Origin: Flavobacterium hibisci
GTDB taxonomy: Bacteria; Bacteroidota; Bacteroidia; Flavobacteriales; Flavobacteriaceae
Length of the DNA stretch: 64,000 nucleotides
Direction of reading: 5' to 3'
NCBI RefSeq assembly: GCF_020026925.1
Contig: NZ_JAIQDW010000002.1
Coordinates: 248,001-312,000 of the forward strand
Each line of letters opens with the position of its first letter. Position 1 is the first letter of the stretch. A program made the position numbers and the translations under genes. Below, piece after piece: positions 52,320 through 61,104 of this stretch. The notes beneath the pieces are model-generated. The model did no database searches, was not told the DNA's origin, and worked only from the letters and a program-made list of their open reading frames with translations.

Positions 52320-53275
52320 TATTTCTTAGGTTTGTATTTTGAGTTCTCGAAAATTTCTTTTGCATTTATTTTTAATAATTCAGGCAAAGTTACAGTATTA
52401 TTTTTCATATACGAACGAACTATTTGCCAGCCAATCCAGGCACCCACTCTTCCTGGGGAATCGTTATCAATTTCGAGATAAAATTTAGAAAAAGGAGCCG
52501 GAGCAATAAAGCGTGTTGTAAGCTTAGGATCTACACTGTACAACATTTCTTTTTCTATAAAGTAGCGCCACATGTAGGCCTGGTTTTCTTCGCACCATTT
52601 TATCTGTTCGGGGGTATAACCTATTTTTTCAGCATCAGTATAATCAGGCAAAAGCAAATCCTTCGCATACAACTGCTTGCCTTCAAAAATCATTTGGGAA
52701 ACCAGATTTTTATCTTCATATGGCGGAATATTCCTGTAAGTAAAACTTGAAACTACATCCGGCATAATTTGCTTTTCTTCAAAGTTTTGCTTCAGATAGT
52801 TTGGAAACTGATAAAATTTATGATTCTTACCCAAATACAATTCTAAAGCAACAATAACCAGACTATCTGCATAAATAGCTTTAGCATTATAATCCATCTC
52901 GCCTATTACTGTAATAACTTTAGGTGTTTTAGTTTTTGGGAAATAATACTTCAAATGTTGAAAAAGCGCATTAAACTCCTGACGGACAGGTTCAAAATTT
53001 GAGTATTTTTTTTGAACTTCTGTATAAACCTCCCTCCAGATTGGTTCCTGCATTTTACTCAACCAAACATTATCATCGTTACCCGGAGGAAAAAAGAAAG
53101 GAAACTGCTTTTTTACTTTTGGTAAATCTTCAGGTTTACTTTCAAAAAAAATTTTATCAAAACGTTCTACCTTAATATCAACCGGAATTTCTTCAACAGC
53201 TTTTTCTACTTTATTTTTTTGATCGCACGACAAAAAAAACAATGACAGAACCACTACAAAGTGATATATTTTCAT
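52319..53275 (-). CDS. gldB: Gliding motility lipoprotein GldB
   Basis: GldB is a lipoprotein needed for gliding in F. johnsoniae. This 318-residue protein has a lipoprotein signal with lipidated Cys17 (LFFLSCDQ), then the family sequence with DIKVERFDKIFFE, KVITVIGEMDYNAKAI, LVIVALELYLGKNHKFY and, near the C-terminus, RVGAWIGWQIVRSYMKNN. The operon starts here; a TTTG-N18-TATTTTTAC promoter lies 35-65 nt upstream. The gene is divergent from nadE. Confidence 0.96.
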   Translation of the reverse strand: MKIYHFVVVLSLFFLSCDQKNKVEKAVEEIPVDIKVERFDKIFFESKPEDLPKVKKQFPFFFPPGNDDNVWLSKMQEPIWREVYTEVQKKYSNFEPVRQEFNALFQHLKYYFPKTKTPKVITVIGEMDYNAKAIYADSLVIVALELYLGKNHKFYQFPNYLKQNFEEKQIMPDVVSSFTYRNIPPYEDKNLVSQMIFEGKQLYAKDLLLPDYTDAEKIGYTPEQIKWCEENQAYMWRYFIEKEMLYSVDPKLTTRFIAPAPFSKFYLEIDNDSPGRVGAWIGWQIVRSYMKNNTVTLPELLKINAKEIFENSKYKPKK

Positions 53276-53309
53276 TTTATTTTAATTAGATTTGTGTTAC
53301 TTATCTTAA

Positions 53310-53340
53310 GTAAAAATATACTTAAAAATATTTGTGCAAA
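53310..53340 (-). promoter_or_regulatory. gldBC promoter
   Basis: Minus-strand TTTG (53337-53340), 18 nt, TATTTTTAC (53310-53318), 34 nt before the gldB ATG. The -7 variant TAnnTTTAC also occurs before gldK. Confidence 0.5.
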
Positions 53341-53373
53341 TATACATCCCTACATTTTAAAACCTGAATTATT

Positions 53374-54180
53374 ATGGCTAAAAAAAGCACTATTCAAACA
53401 GAAAAAGTAAATACCCACATTGTAGAGTGGCTGAAAAATTATGCTAATAACGCAAAAGTTAATGGTTTTGTAATTGGAATTTCCGGCGGAGTTGACTCTG
53501 CTGTTACCTCTACTTTATGTGCTCAGACCGGCTTAAAGGTTTTATGTGTTGAAATGCCTATTCATCAGGCAGAAAGTCAGGTTTCAAGAGGAAGAGAACA
53601 TATTGAACAATTAAAGAAGCGTTTTCCAAATGTCTCCAGTACCACTACTGATTTAACAGCTACATTTGAAGCATTTAAAACAGCCGTTCCAAAATCTGAC
53701 GATGAAGCAAAACTAAATCTCTCTCTTGCGAATACCCGCGCCCGTTTGCGTATGACTTCTTTATATTACCTGGCAGGGATTCACGGACTCTTAGTTGCCG
53801 GAACAGGGAACAAAGTAGAAGATTTTGGTGTTGGTTTTTATACAAAATACGGAGATGGAGGAGTCGATTTGAGTCCGATTGCAGATTTAATGAAATCAGA
53901 TGTATATGCTTTAGGGGAATTTTTAAGAATTCCAAGTTCAATTTTAACAGCTGCACCTACAGATGGGTTGTTTGGTGACAACAGAACTGATGAAGATCAG
54001 TTAGGCGCCAGTTATGATGAACTCGAATGGGCCATGCTTGCCGAAGAAGCAGGAAATACAGGAGCTGAGTTTAGTGGACGTGAAAAAATTGTATTTGAAA
54101 TTTATAAACGTTTAAACACCAGCAACAAACATAAAACGGAAGCAATACCAGTTTGTGAGATACCAAAAACGTTAAAATAA
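53374..54180 (+). CDS. nadE: NAD synthetase (ammonia-dependent type)
   Basis: NadE makes NAD from deamido-NAD with ATP. The 268-residue protein has the PP-loop ISGGVDSAVTSTL near residue 36, and RARLRMTSLYYLAG, VAGTGNKVEDFGVGFYTKYGDGGVDLSPIADLMK (given here in parts: GTGNKVED and GDGGVDLSPIADL) for the ATP/NaAD site. The protein lacks the N-terminal glutaminase domain, so it is ammonia-dependent or uses another amidotransferase. It is divergent from gldB. Confidence 0.95.
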   Translation: MAKKSTIQTEKVNTHIVEWLKNYANNAKVNGFVIGISGGVDSAVTSTLCAQTGLKVLCVEMPIHQAESQVSRGREHIEQLKKRFPNVSSTTTDLTATFEAFKTAVPKSDDEAKLNLSLANTRARLRMTSLYYLAGIHGLLVAGTGNKVEDFGVGFYTKYGDGGVDLSPIADLMKSDVYALGEFLRIPSSILTAAPTDGLFGDNRTDEDQLGASYDELEWAMLAEEAGNTGAEFSGREKIVFEIYKRLNTSNKHKTEAIPVCEIPKTLK

Positions 54181-54271
54181 TATTTTTAACATTTGCCTGT
54201 TATAAACTACAGAATTTATTTATTAATTTTACAGCTCCAAAAACAATGAACAATTCTAAAAAGGTAAAATT

Positions 54272-54901
54272 ATGATTAAAGTATGTCTAGCAGACAACCA
54301 CCCTGTGACTCACTTTGGCGTTAAGTCGTATTTTAAAGACCATGACCAAATTTCAATTGTCGCCAACGTAGGTAATTTTTCAATGGTAAGAGACATTCTT
54401 CAAACGAAGGAGATTGACATCCTAATTCTCGATCTGGAATTAGAAGGTCTTTCAAGCATCTTTGAAGTAAAGTCAATTCTGAAAAATTTCCCAAAAACGA
54501 AAATTGTTATTTTCAGTGATCTGGCTGAGCAAATGTATGCTCCTAATGCAATTAAAGCAGGTGTTTCCGGGTACGTGCACAAAACAGAAAAACTTGAAAC
54601 ATTAGGTGTTTCAATTATTAAGGTACACGAAGGAAAAGTTATTATTAATGAGACTGTACGTAAAAACATGGCGCTTATTGCTAAACAAAGCAAAAGTGAA
54701 CGTTTGTACAGAAAACTTTCTAACCGTGAAATCGAAGTTTTACGTTACTTAAGTGACGGTAAGAAAAACAATGAAATTTCTAAAATTTTAAACCTGAACG
54801 AAAAAACAATTAGTACTTATAAACTAAGACTATTGACTAAATTGAATGTAACTAATTTAGTTGACTTAGTTAATAAAGCTAAAACTTTAGAAATTATTTA
54901 A
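54272..54901 (+). CDS. LuxR/NarL-type response regulator (orphan)
   Basis: A 209-residue regulator. The receiver domain has Asp8 in the metal pocket, phospho-acceptor Asp54 (ILILDLEL), Ser in IVIFSD and Lys in GYVHKTE. The LuxR-type helix-turn-helix is at the C-terminus (LSNREIEVLRYLSDGKKNNE, LNEKTISTYKLRLLTKL). No histidine kinase lies nearby, so the partner is unknown. Its stop codon overlaps the dnaG stop codon by 4 nt. The gene follows nadE by 91 nt. Confidence 0.93.
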   Translation: MIKVCLADNHPVTHFGVKSYFKDHDQISIVANVGNFSMVRDILQTKEIDILILDLELEGLSSIFEVKSILKNFPKTKIVIFSDLAEQMYAPNAIKAGVSGYVHKTEKLETLGVSIIKVHEGKVIINETVRKNMALIAKQSKSERLYRKLSNREIEVLRYLSDGKKNNEISKILNLNEKTISTYKLRLLTKLNVTNLVDLVNKAKTLEII

Positions 54902-56961
54902 TGATATCTGGACATTACCCTTCCTAGTTTTTTTGAAAACGAATTAACTAAACCGGAGTAATCCATTACCATTGACAAAAGCTCTGTATTATCTGAATTA
55001 TCAGGTTTTATAGAGCTTTTTAATTCTTCAATAATTTTTCCAACTAAAAACCAGCGCATAGACATCACTGTTTCTGTAACGTATTGCGCTATCGTTTCGT
55101 GTTTCGCTTTGGTGAAAATATTCTGTCCTTCCCAATTGTGCAGCGTTAACCTTTCATCTTCCATTAAAATATCTGTAACTTCCTGAGCGAATTCTGGCTG
55201 CAAACGCATTAAATATTGTTCCAGGCTAAATTTCTCATTTTGAAGATAAAAATCAATTAAATCTTTAAAAATATCACGGAATAAAGTATTAGAAAGCTCA
55301 ACTTCATCTTCCTGCAGACTCAAATAAATCCGTTGAAAAACTTTGTATTCCTTCTTTTCTGTAACCATTACAACCTCTCCCTCTTCATTATTTTTCAGAA
55401 GAACATCTTCAAATTCTTCTGTTTTATCGCCATAAAGCAATAGAATTTCAATTACCTTTCGTTCTAAACGGTATAAAATATCAACCTTATCAGCTTGTTG
55501 CTGGGCAGGATATCCTGACTCTCCTGGATAATAATCCTCGGGTGGACCATTTCTTGGATCTTCCGGATCTCCGCCGGAGTATCCCGTATTTGGATTTTGA
55601 TTTTTATAAACCTGAAAAGGTTTTTGTTCCTGTTTTTGTTTTTTATTAGCCTCTGTAATATCTTTTTGAATCAGCTGCGCCAATGTACTTACCAAAACCT
55701 GCTCAGAAATATCCATTATTCGGGCACATTCCTGAATATATACCTCACGCTGAATACGGTCTGGTATTTTAGAAATACTTGTTACCATGTCCCGAATCAA
55801 ATCTGCTTTTTTTATCGGATCATTCTTGGCTTCGTTCATCAAAATTGAAGCTTTGAACTGTATAAAATCTTTGCTATTATTTTCTAAATAAGCAACCAGG
55901 TCATCATAAGAATTTTTTCTGGCAAAACTATCTGGATCTTCGCCGTCAGGAAAAGCACAAACCCTTACATTCATACCTTCTTCAAGTATTAAATCGATTC
56001 CACGGATCGAAGCGCGAAGGCCTGCAGCGTCGCCATCAAAAAGTACAGTAATGTTTCGTGTCAGACGATTGACCAATCGAATCTGATCCGGAGTTAAGGC
56101 CGTTCCTGAAGAAGCAACCACATTCTCTATTCCTGCCTGGTTAAACTGAATCACATCTGTATAACCTTCAACCAGATAACAATTATTTTGTTTGGCAATT
56201 GACTGTTTGGCCTGAAAAATTCCGTAAAGTACTTTACTCTTATGGTAAATATCGCTTTCCGGCGAGTTTAAATACTTTGCCGCTTTTTTATCATTCGTTA
56301 AAATACGCCCTCCAAAACCTAAAACACGCCCCGACATGCTTTGAATGGGAAACATTACACGACCTTTAAAACGGTCAAACGGCCGATCTTCTCTTGCAAT
56401 TGTTAAACCGGTACTTTCCAAAAATTCTAATTTGTAACCTTTTCCCAATGCTTCTTTGGTTAAAGCATCCCAGGTTTCAGGCGAATATCCTAAATTAAAC
56501 TTTTTGATGGTTTCATTGGTAAACCCCCTTTCTTTAAAGTAAGACAAACCAATTGCTTTTCCTTCTTCAGAATTTAAAAGCGTATCATGAAAATATTTTG
56601 CTGCGAATTCAGAAACCAGATACATACTTTCGCGAACGTCCGTTATGGCTTTTTCTGCTTCAGATTGTTCTGTTTCCTCAATTTCAATATTGTATTTCCT
56701 GGCTAAATAGCGAATGGCTTCGGGATACGTAAAATGAGAGTGCTCCATTAAAAAAGCAACAGAATTACCGCCTTTGCCTGAACTAAAATCCTTCCAGATT
56801 CCTTTTGCAGGCGAAACCATGAATGAAGGAGAGCGTTCATCTGAGAAAGGGCTCAATCCTTTGAAATTACTTCCTGCACGCTTTAAATTGACAAAATCGC
56901 CAATAACCTCCTCTACGCGAGCAGTTTCGAAAACAGCATCAATTGTACTTTGTGATATCAA
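54898..56961 (-). CDS. dnaG: DNA primase, zinc ligands replaced
   Basis: Primase makes RNA primers for replication. The 687-residue protein has the catalytic Toprim core (YLVEGYTDVIQFNQAG and VLFDGDAAGLRAS) and the RNAP-like fold before it. Its N-terminal zinc domain keeps shape (FKGLSPFSDERSPSFMVSP, DFSSGKGGN) but lacks all four ligands: Ser37, Ser40, Asp58 and Ser61 replace C, H, C and C. It therefore cannot bind zinc as in E. coli. The C-terminal helicase-binding domain is long and carries a Pro/Gln/Gly linker. Opposite strand to the response regulator, sharing 4 nt. Confidence 0.95.
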   Translation of the reverse strand: MISQSTIDAVFETARVEEVIGDFVNLKRAGSNFKGLSPFSDERSPSFMVSPAKGIWKDFSSGKGGNSVAFLMEHSHFTYPEAIRYLARKYNIEIEETEQSEAEKAITDVRESMYLVSEFAAKYFHDTLLNSEEGKAIGLSYFKERGFTNETIKKFNLGYSPETWDALTKEALGKGYKLEFLESTGLTIAREDRPFDRFKGRVMFPIQSMSGRVLGFGGRILTNDKKAAKYLNSPESDIYHKSKVLYGIFQAKQSIAKQNNCYLVEGYTDVIQFNQAGIENVVASSGTALTPDQIRLVNRLTRNITVLFDGDAAGLRASIRGIDLILEEGMNVRVCAFPDGEDPDSFARKNSYDDLVAYLENNSKDFIQFKASILMNEAKNDPIKKADLIRDMVTSISKIPDRIQREVYIQECARIMDISEQVLVSTLAQLIQKDITEANKKQKQEQKPFQVYKNQNPNTGYSGGDPEDPRNGPPEDYYPGESGYPAQQQADKVDILYRLERKVIEILLLYGDKTEEFEDVLLKNNEEGEVVMVTEKKEYKVFQRIYLSLQEDEVELSNTLFRDIFKDLIDFYLQNEKFSLEQYLMRLQPEFAQEVTDILMEDERLTLHNWEGQNIFTKAKHETIAQYVTETVMSMRWFLVGKIIEELKSSIKPDNSDNTELLSMVMDYSGLVNSFSKKLGRVMSRYH

Positions 56962-57034
56962 AACGTGAACTATTTTTTAAATTTTTAAAGCCTGTAAAAA
57001 TACACAAATCAATCTTGAAATTTGATGGTTTAAA

Positions 57035-57064
57035 ATAAAAAAAGTACCTCATTCGAAGTACTTT
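57035..57064 (-). terminator. Terminator after the outer-membrane protein gene
   Basis: Stem AAAGTAC (57058-57064 on the minus strand, paired with 57041-57047), 10-nt loop, then a T run. It lies 27 nt past the stop at 57091. Confidence 0.7.
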
Positions 57065-57090
57065 CAATTAACTAAATTTAAAACTTATTC

Positions 57091-58146
57091 TTAATTCAAA
57101 TCAAATCTAATTCCTAAAGAAATATTGTTTTCTTTTATTAGATTATCCTGAAAAAGAGGATTCAGATCATATTTTAAATACAAACTTGTTTCTTTATAAC
57201 CTATGTAAGTACTCAGTCCGTAAATGAAATTATTGACATTAAAATCGCCTTTTGTTTTTTGTGTTGTTTTATAGTCATTATCTTCAAACTTTAAAATCTG
57301 TTTCGATTTTACATTTATCCCTGCATAACCTCCAAATCCCATTCTGAATCCTTTGTGTGTTCTAAAATACTTTTTGTCACCATTCTGCCCTTCTTTCGAA
57401 AAGTCAAATTCTAAATGAACTGGTGCTACTAAATACACATTTCTAAAACGAGATTCTTTTAAGTGTATTGGATTTGTCACTAAATCTGTCTGGTCACCAT
57501 TTACAACAAAACTGCGATTATCTGCTGGCCTAATATTATTATACATTACAGAAAATCCGTATTTCGCATGCAATAAGTTGTTATTTTTAAGTAATCTGCT
57601 GTTGTAAGTCAAACCCCACTCATAAAAATGAGAGCCTGTAAATTTATATTCTGAATCCTGAAGATCTCCATCTATCATTGTATTATTTAATCCTAAAGCA
57701 AATATGAATTGTGAAGTGGTTCTTTTTTCACCACGAATAGAATCTTTATCCGCCTTATGCTTCTGACTCCAGTCTTTATCATTCCAATGAATAACTAATT
57801 TATGTTTTTTGATCGAATCCCCTTCTTTGATTTTTCCGTCTACTTTCTGCTGAACCAAATCATTCAGTTCATTTTGAGCAAGACTTACTTTTTCTTCAAT
57901 AATTACGGCTCTGGCTTCTGCAAGTTCTTTTTTGCGCTTATCGGCTTGCTCTCTTGTAATTTTTCCCTCTGACAACTGTACATTTACAGCTTCAACTTCT
58001 ACTTTTAAAGTCTCTTTTTCTTCTTTAGTTATTTTTTCAATTTTATTGGCAATTTTTTTCGCTCTGGATTCAAAAGTTTCTTGTCCCAGCACTTTACTGA
58101 CAAATAAAAAAACTAAAATAACGAGATAAATGGTAAAATTTTTCAT
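57091..58146 (-). CDS. Outer-membrane beta-barrel protein with N-terminal coiled coil
   Basis: A 351-residue exported protein: signal peptide at about 1-21 (SKVLGQE), a highly charged helical region at about 25-125 (KIANKIEKITKEEKETLKVE, EQADKRKKELAEARAVI), then a small beta-barrel of 8-10 strands with aromatic ends (YEWGLTYNSRLL, YGFSVMYNNI, RMGFGGYAGINV) ending in a terminal strand (ISLGIRFDLN). The periplasmic coiled coil plus barrel suggests cell-envelope stress or anchoring. It follows an ECF sigma / anti-sigma-like pair by 106 nt, a likely regulatory unit. Confidence 0.82.
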   Translation of the reverse strand: MKNFTIYLVILVFLFVSKVLGQETFESRAKKIANKIEKITKEEKETLKVEVEAVNVQLSEGKITREQADKRKKELAEARAVIIEEKVSLAQNELNDLVQQKVDGKIKEGDSIKKHKLVIHWNDKDWSQKHKADKDSIRGEKRTTSQFIFALGLNNTMIDGDLQDSEYKFTGSHFYEWGLTYNSRLLKNNNLLHAKYGFSVMYNNIRPADNRSFVVNGDQTDLVTNPIHLKESRFRNVYLVAPVHLEFDFSKEGQNGDKKYFRTHKGFRMGFGGYAGINVKSKQILKFEDNDYKTTQKTKGDFNVNNFIYGLSTYIGYKETSLYLKYDLNPLFQDNLIKENNISLGIRFDLN

Positions 58147-58252
58147 GATTGATTTTTTTTAAAATTTGATTGATGATTGATGATTTTTTATTCTAATTAT
58201 TAATATGTTAACGCTGCATATACTATTTAATAAAATTAAAAAAATGCTGTTT

Positions 58253-58969
58253 TTATTCCTGTTGATTTCTATTCGATACAGCTACTTTTACCGTTTGGTA
58301 ATTTTTATTTACTGCTGTGATTACTCTTTCTCTAAACGAAAGTTCGAGTTCGCCATCTACCTGATTTAGTAAATCATCCGCATTGATTTTTACTTTTGAT
58401 TTTTTCTTCGATGAATTCTCTGCAACAATTGTTTTTTCAGCTGAGTTTAATAATTGATCTACTGTTTCTTTTTTTGAATTCTCGACAACTGAAACCTGAT
58501 TGTTTATTGATTGTTTTTCGTGATTATTTTTGATGATGACTGAAGACTCCGCTATTTGATTGTTTTCATTTTTAAGGTTTTTATTAGTTTCTGGATTAAG
58601 TTTATGCTGTTTTTTATTTGAGTTTTGAATTGATTCTTTTTGTGAAATTGCAACTTCTGTTTTAACTGTATTTGTTACTTTAAAAACCGGTTTTGCTACG
58701 GTATCTTTCTTTGTACTTTCCTCAATTACAACAGTATTTTTTAAATTTTCGGCTGGATTTTTCTGGTTATTAAAAAAGAACGTACCAACAAATAAAAAGC
58801 CTGCAACACTCGCTGCTATATACAGCCATTTATTTTTCTTTTGAGGCTGTTTTTTTTCTTCAGCAATACTCAGCATCGCATCTAATCGATCCCATGCTTT
58901 TTCACTCGGTTCGATTTTGCGCTGATTGAGTTTATCACGGAAATCCTTTTCAAAATTATTCGGTTCCAT
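58253..58969 (-). CDS. Anti-sigma-factor-like bitopic protein
   Basis: A 238-residue protein with a cytoplasmic N-terminus (NNFEKDFRDKLNQRKIEPSEKAWDRLDAML), one membrane helix at about 48-64 (WLYIAASVAGFLFVGTFFF), and a Lys/Asn/Glu-rich low-complexity periplasmic part. This is the usual plan of Bacteroidota anti-sigma factors that pair with ECF sigmas. It overlaps the sigma gene by 14 nt (58956-58969). Sequence is too divergent to name it more closely. Confidence 0.78.
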   Translation of the reverse strand: MEPNNFEKDFRDKLNQRKIEPSEKAWDRLDAMLSIAEEKKQPQKKNKWLYIAASVAGFLFVGTFFFNNQKNPAENLKNTVVIEESTKKDTVAKPVFKVTNTVKTEVAISQKESIQNSNKKQHKLNPETNKNLKNENNQIAESSVIIKNNHEKQSINNQVSVVENSKKETVDQLLNSAEKTIVAENSSKKKSKVKINADDLLNQVDGELELSFRERVITAVNKNYQTVKVAVSNRNQQE

Positions 58970-59516
58970 TTTCTTGTTTTTTTAAAATAGTAATTTGTGT
59001 TTGCAGCATTTTCCTTGCATGCGATAATTGCGATTTTGATGTTCCTTCATTAATTCCTAACATCTTTGCAATTTCATTGTGCTTATAACCTTCAATCGCA
59101 TATAAATTGAAAACCATTTTGTATCCGTCTGGCAAAGCATCTATTAAAAACTGAATCTGTTCTACTGTAAACTGACTGTCGATTTCATTAAAACTCTCCT
59201 CAGTAAAAAATTCATCTTCGGCAAATTTTACTTTTTTCTGAACTCTTAAATATGAAATGCATTCGTTAACCATAATTCGGCGAATCCAGCCTTCAAAACT
59301 TCCTTTATGCTCAAAATTTTTCAGATTCGTAAACACTTTCATAAAAGCCGTTATCATTACATCTTCTGCCAGCTGAATGTCTTTTATATATTGACGGCAC
59401 ACGCTTAACATTTTTGAAGAATACTTACTATAAATTTGCTGCTGTGCCTGTCGGTTGTTTTCGACAGCCAGCTTTATGATTTTAGCTTCTTCCTGATGTA
59501 ACTGAATAATTTTCAT
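58956..59516 (-). CDS. ECF-type RNA polymerase sigma factor
   Basis: A 186-residue sigma-70 family factor. Region 2 is at about 17-90 (QQQIYSKYSSKMLSVCRQYI, DVMITAFMKVFTNLKNFEHKGSFEGWIRRIM) and region 4 at about 125-180 (DALPDGYKMVFNLYAIEGYK, NEIAKMLGINEGTSKSQLSH). It is followed by an overlapping anti-sigma-like gene and then an outer-membrane protein gene, suggesting a small signal-transduction unit. It is not of the FecI/TonB type by context. Confidence 0.93.
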   Translation of the reverse strand: MKIIQLHQEEAKIIKLAVENNRQAQQQIYSKYSSKMLSVCRQYIKDIQLAEDVMITAFMKVFTNLKNFEHKGSFEGWIRRIMVNECISYLRVQKKVKFAEDEFFTEESFNEIDSQFTVEQIQFLIDALPDGYKMVFNLYAIEGYKHNEIAKMLGINEGTSKSQLSHARKMLQTQITILKKQENGTE

Positions 59517-59715
59517 TAATAAGCGTTCAGATTTTGTTTTACTAACAGACTTCTATTAGCATAGACGAGATAAGTTTTAAAATGGTTGCATGTAGTAGAA
59601 AAAAATTCAAAAAATAAATTCAAAATCCCTTCAATCAAAACACTATACACTGATTTACAACGAAATAAAATTAATTATCTAATTGAAAAATTTTCTAATT
59701 ATTTAATTACGGAAA

Positions 59716-60696
59716 CTATTTCTTTCTTTCAATAACGTAATTCACCATCAAGATAAGTGCATCTTTGAATTCAGAATCCGGGTAATTTTCTAAAAGAGAA
59801 AGTGCTTCTTGTTGGAACTGCACCATTTTGTTTTCGGCGTAAGCCAGACCATTGTTGTTTTTTACAAAGGCAATCACTTCTTTGACGCGTTTCTTGTCTT
59901 TGTTATGGTTTTTAATGGAGTTGATCAGCCACTTTTTTTCCTGCGGGGAGCAGGTATTTAAAACATGAATTAAAGGCAAAGTCATTTTTTGCTCTTTAAT
60001 ATCGATTCCGGTTGGTTTTCCAATAGCTTCTTCGCTGTAATCAAATAAATCGTCTTTGATTTGAAAAGCCATACCGATAAGCTCTCCGAATTTACGCATA
60101 TTTTCGACCTGTATATCATCCTCTTCGATTACTGATCTGGCACCAAGCGCACAACATGCAGCTATAAGAGTAGCCGTTTTTTTTCGGATAATTTCGTAGT
60201 AAACCTCTTCTGTAATATCAAGTCGGCGTGCTTTTTCGATTTGAAGCAATTCTCCTTCGCTCATTTCGCGGACAGCGACAGAAATAATTTTCAAAAGATC
60301 AAAATCGCCATTATCAATCGATAACAACAGTCCTTTTGAAAGTAAATAGTCTCCCACCAAAACCGCAATCTTATTTTTCCAGAGTGCATTGATAGAGAAA
60401 AATCCGCGTCGACGATTGCTGTCGTCAACCACATCGTCGTGTACTAAAGTTGCGGTATGAATCAGCTCAATTACTGAAGCACCACGATAGGTTCTCTCAT
60501 TTACAGTACCTCCTGAAACCATTTTTGCAGTGAGAAAAACAAACATCGGACGCATTTGCTTTCCTTTTCGGTTTACAATATAATACGTAATACGATTTAA
60601 CAATGCAACCTTTGAAGTCATGGATTCGTGGAACTTTTTTTCGAAAAGTTCCATTTCGCTAAAAATAGGCTGTTTTATTTGAGAAGTAATATTCAT
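59716..60696 (-). CDS. Polyprenyl diphosphate synthase
   Basis: Trans-isoprenyl chain elongation enzyme, 326 residues. First aspartate-rich motif is HDDVVDDSNRRRG (DDxxD type) near residue 79; the second is IKDDLFDYSEEAIGKP. The protein also has KGKQMRPMFVFL. Chain length cannot be read off safely; in Bacteroidota the gene usually makes the octaprenyl-type side chain of menaquinone. It is not an undecaprenyl (cis) enzyme. It stands alone, 200 nt upstream of the sigma gene start. Confidence 0.92.
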   Translation of the reverse strand: MNITSQIKQPIFSEMELFEKKFHESMTSKVALLNRITYYIVNRKGKQMRPMFVFLTAKMVSGGTVNERTYRGASVIELIHTATLVHDDVVDDSNRRRGFFSINALWKNKIAVLVGDYLLSKGLLLSIDNGDFDLLKIISVAVREMSEGELLQIEKARRLDITEEVYYEIIRKKTATLIAACCALGARSVIEEDDIQVENMRKFGELIGMAFQIKDDLFDYSEEAIGKPTGIDIKEQKMTLPLIHVLNTCSPQEKKWLINSIKNHNKDKKRVKEVIAFVKNNNGLAYAENKMVQFQQEALSLLENYPDSEFKDALILMVNYVIERKK

Positions 60697-60704
60697 TTCG
60701 CTTT

Positions 60705-60712
60705 CAAATATA
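60705..60712 (-). promoter_or_regulatory. -7 element of the polyprenyl synthase gene
   Basis: TATATTTG on the minus strand, 8 nt before the ATG at 60696; transcript would have almost no leader. No clear TTG. Confidence 0.45.
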
Positions 60713-61033
60713 CTATTTTAAATAAAAAAACGTTGTTTATTTAGGTTAGTATAACATTTTTTTATGCGCTAATTCTAAAAGATCACCAAAAAACATCTGA
60801 TTCTAATACCTAATTTGAAGCTTACTATTAAAAAGAACTTAAATTATTTATTATGGATACAAAATTTATACTGCAGAACATATACAAATACAACCATTTC
60901 GTTTAAGAAACATTTTCTATTAGAAAAAATGCCGTAAATCTCATTTGCTGATTACAGCAACCTCATACTCATATAAATATCATCAAAGACGATGTAATTT
61001 TAGAAATAGATAAAAAAACAACCTTTTTTGCCC

Positions 61034-61083
61034 AAAATAAAAGCATTAAAAACAAGTACAATCTTGTCTTTAATGCTTTTATA
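61034..61083 (-). terminator. Terminator after rlmN
   Basis: 20-nt arms (about 61037-61056 and 61063-61082) with one mismatch around a 6-nt loop, followed by T-rich sequence on the minus strand, 22 nt past the stop. Confidence 0.8.
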
Positions 61084-61104
61084 TTTTTAGGATTATTACC
61101 TTAT

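Larger units (their letters stand above)
60697..61104. other. 408-nt gap between rlmN and the polyprenyl synthase gene
   Basis: Contains the promoter element of the polyprenyl synthase gene (60705-60712) and the rlmN terminator (61034-61083). The middle has only a 17-codon ORF (near 60853) and no clear repeat. Confidence 0.5.
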
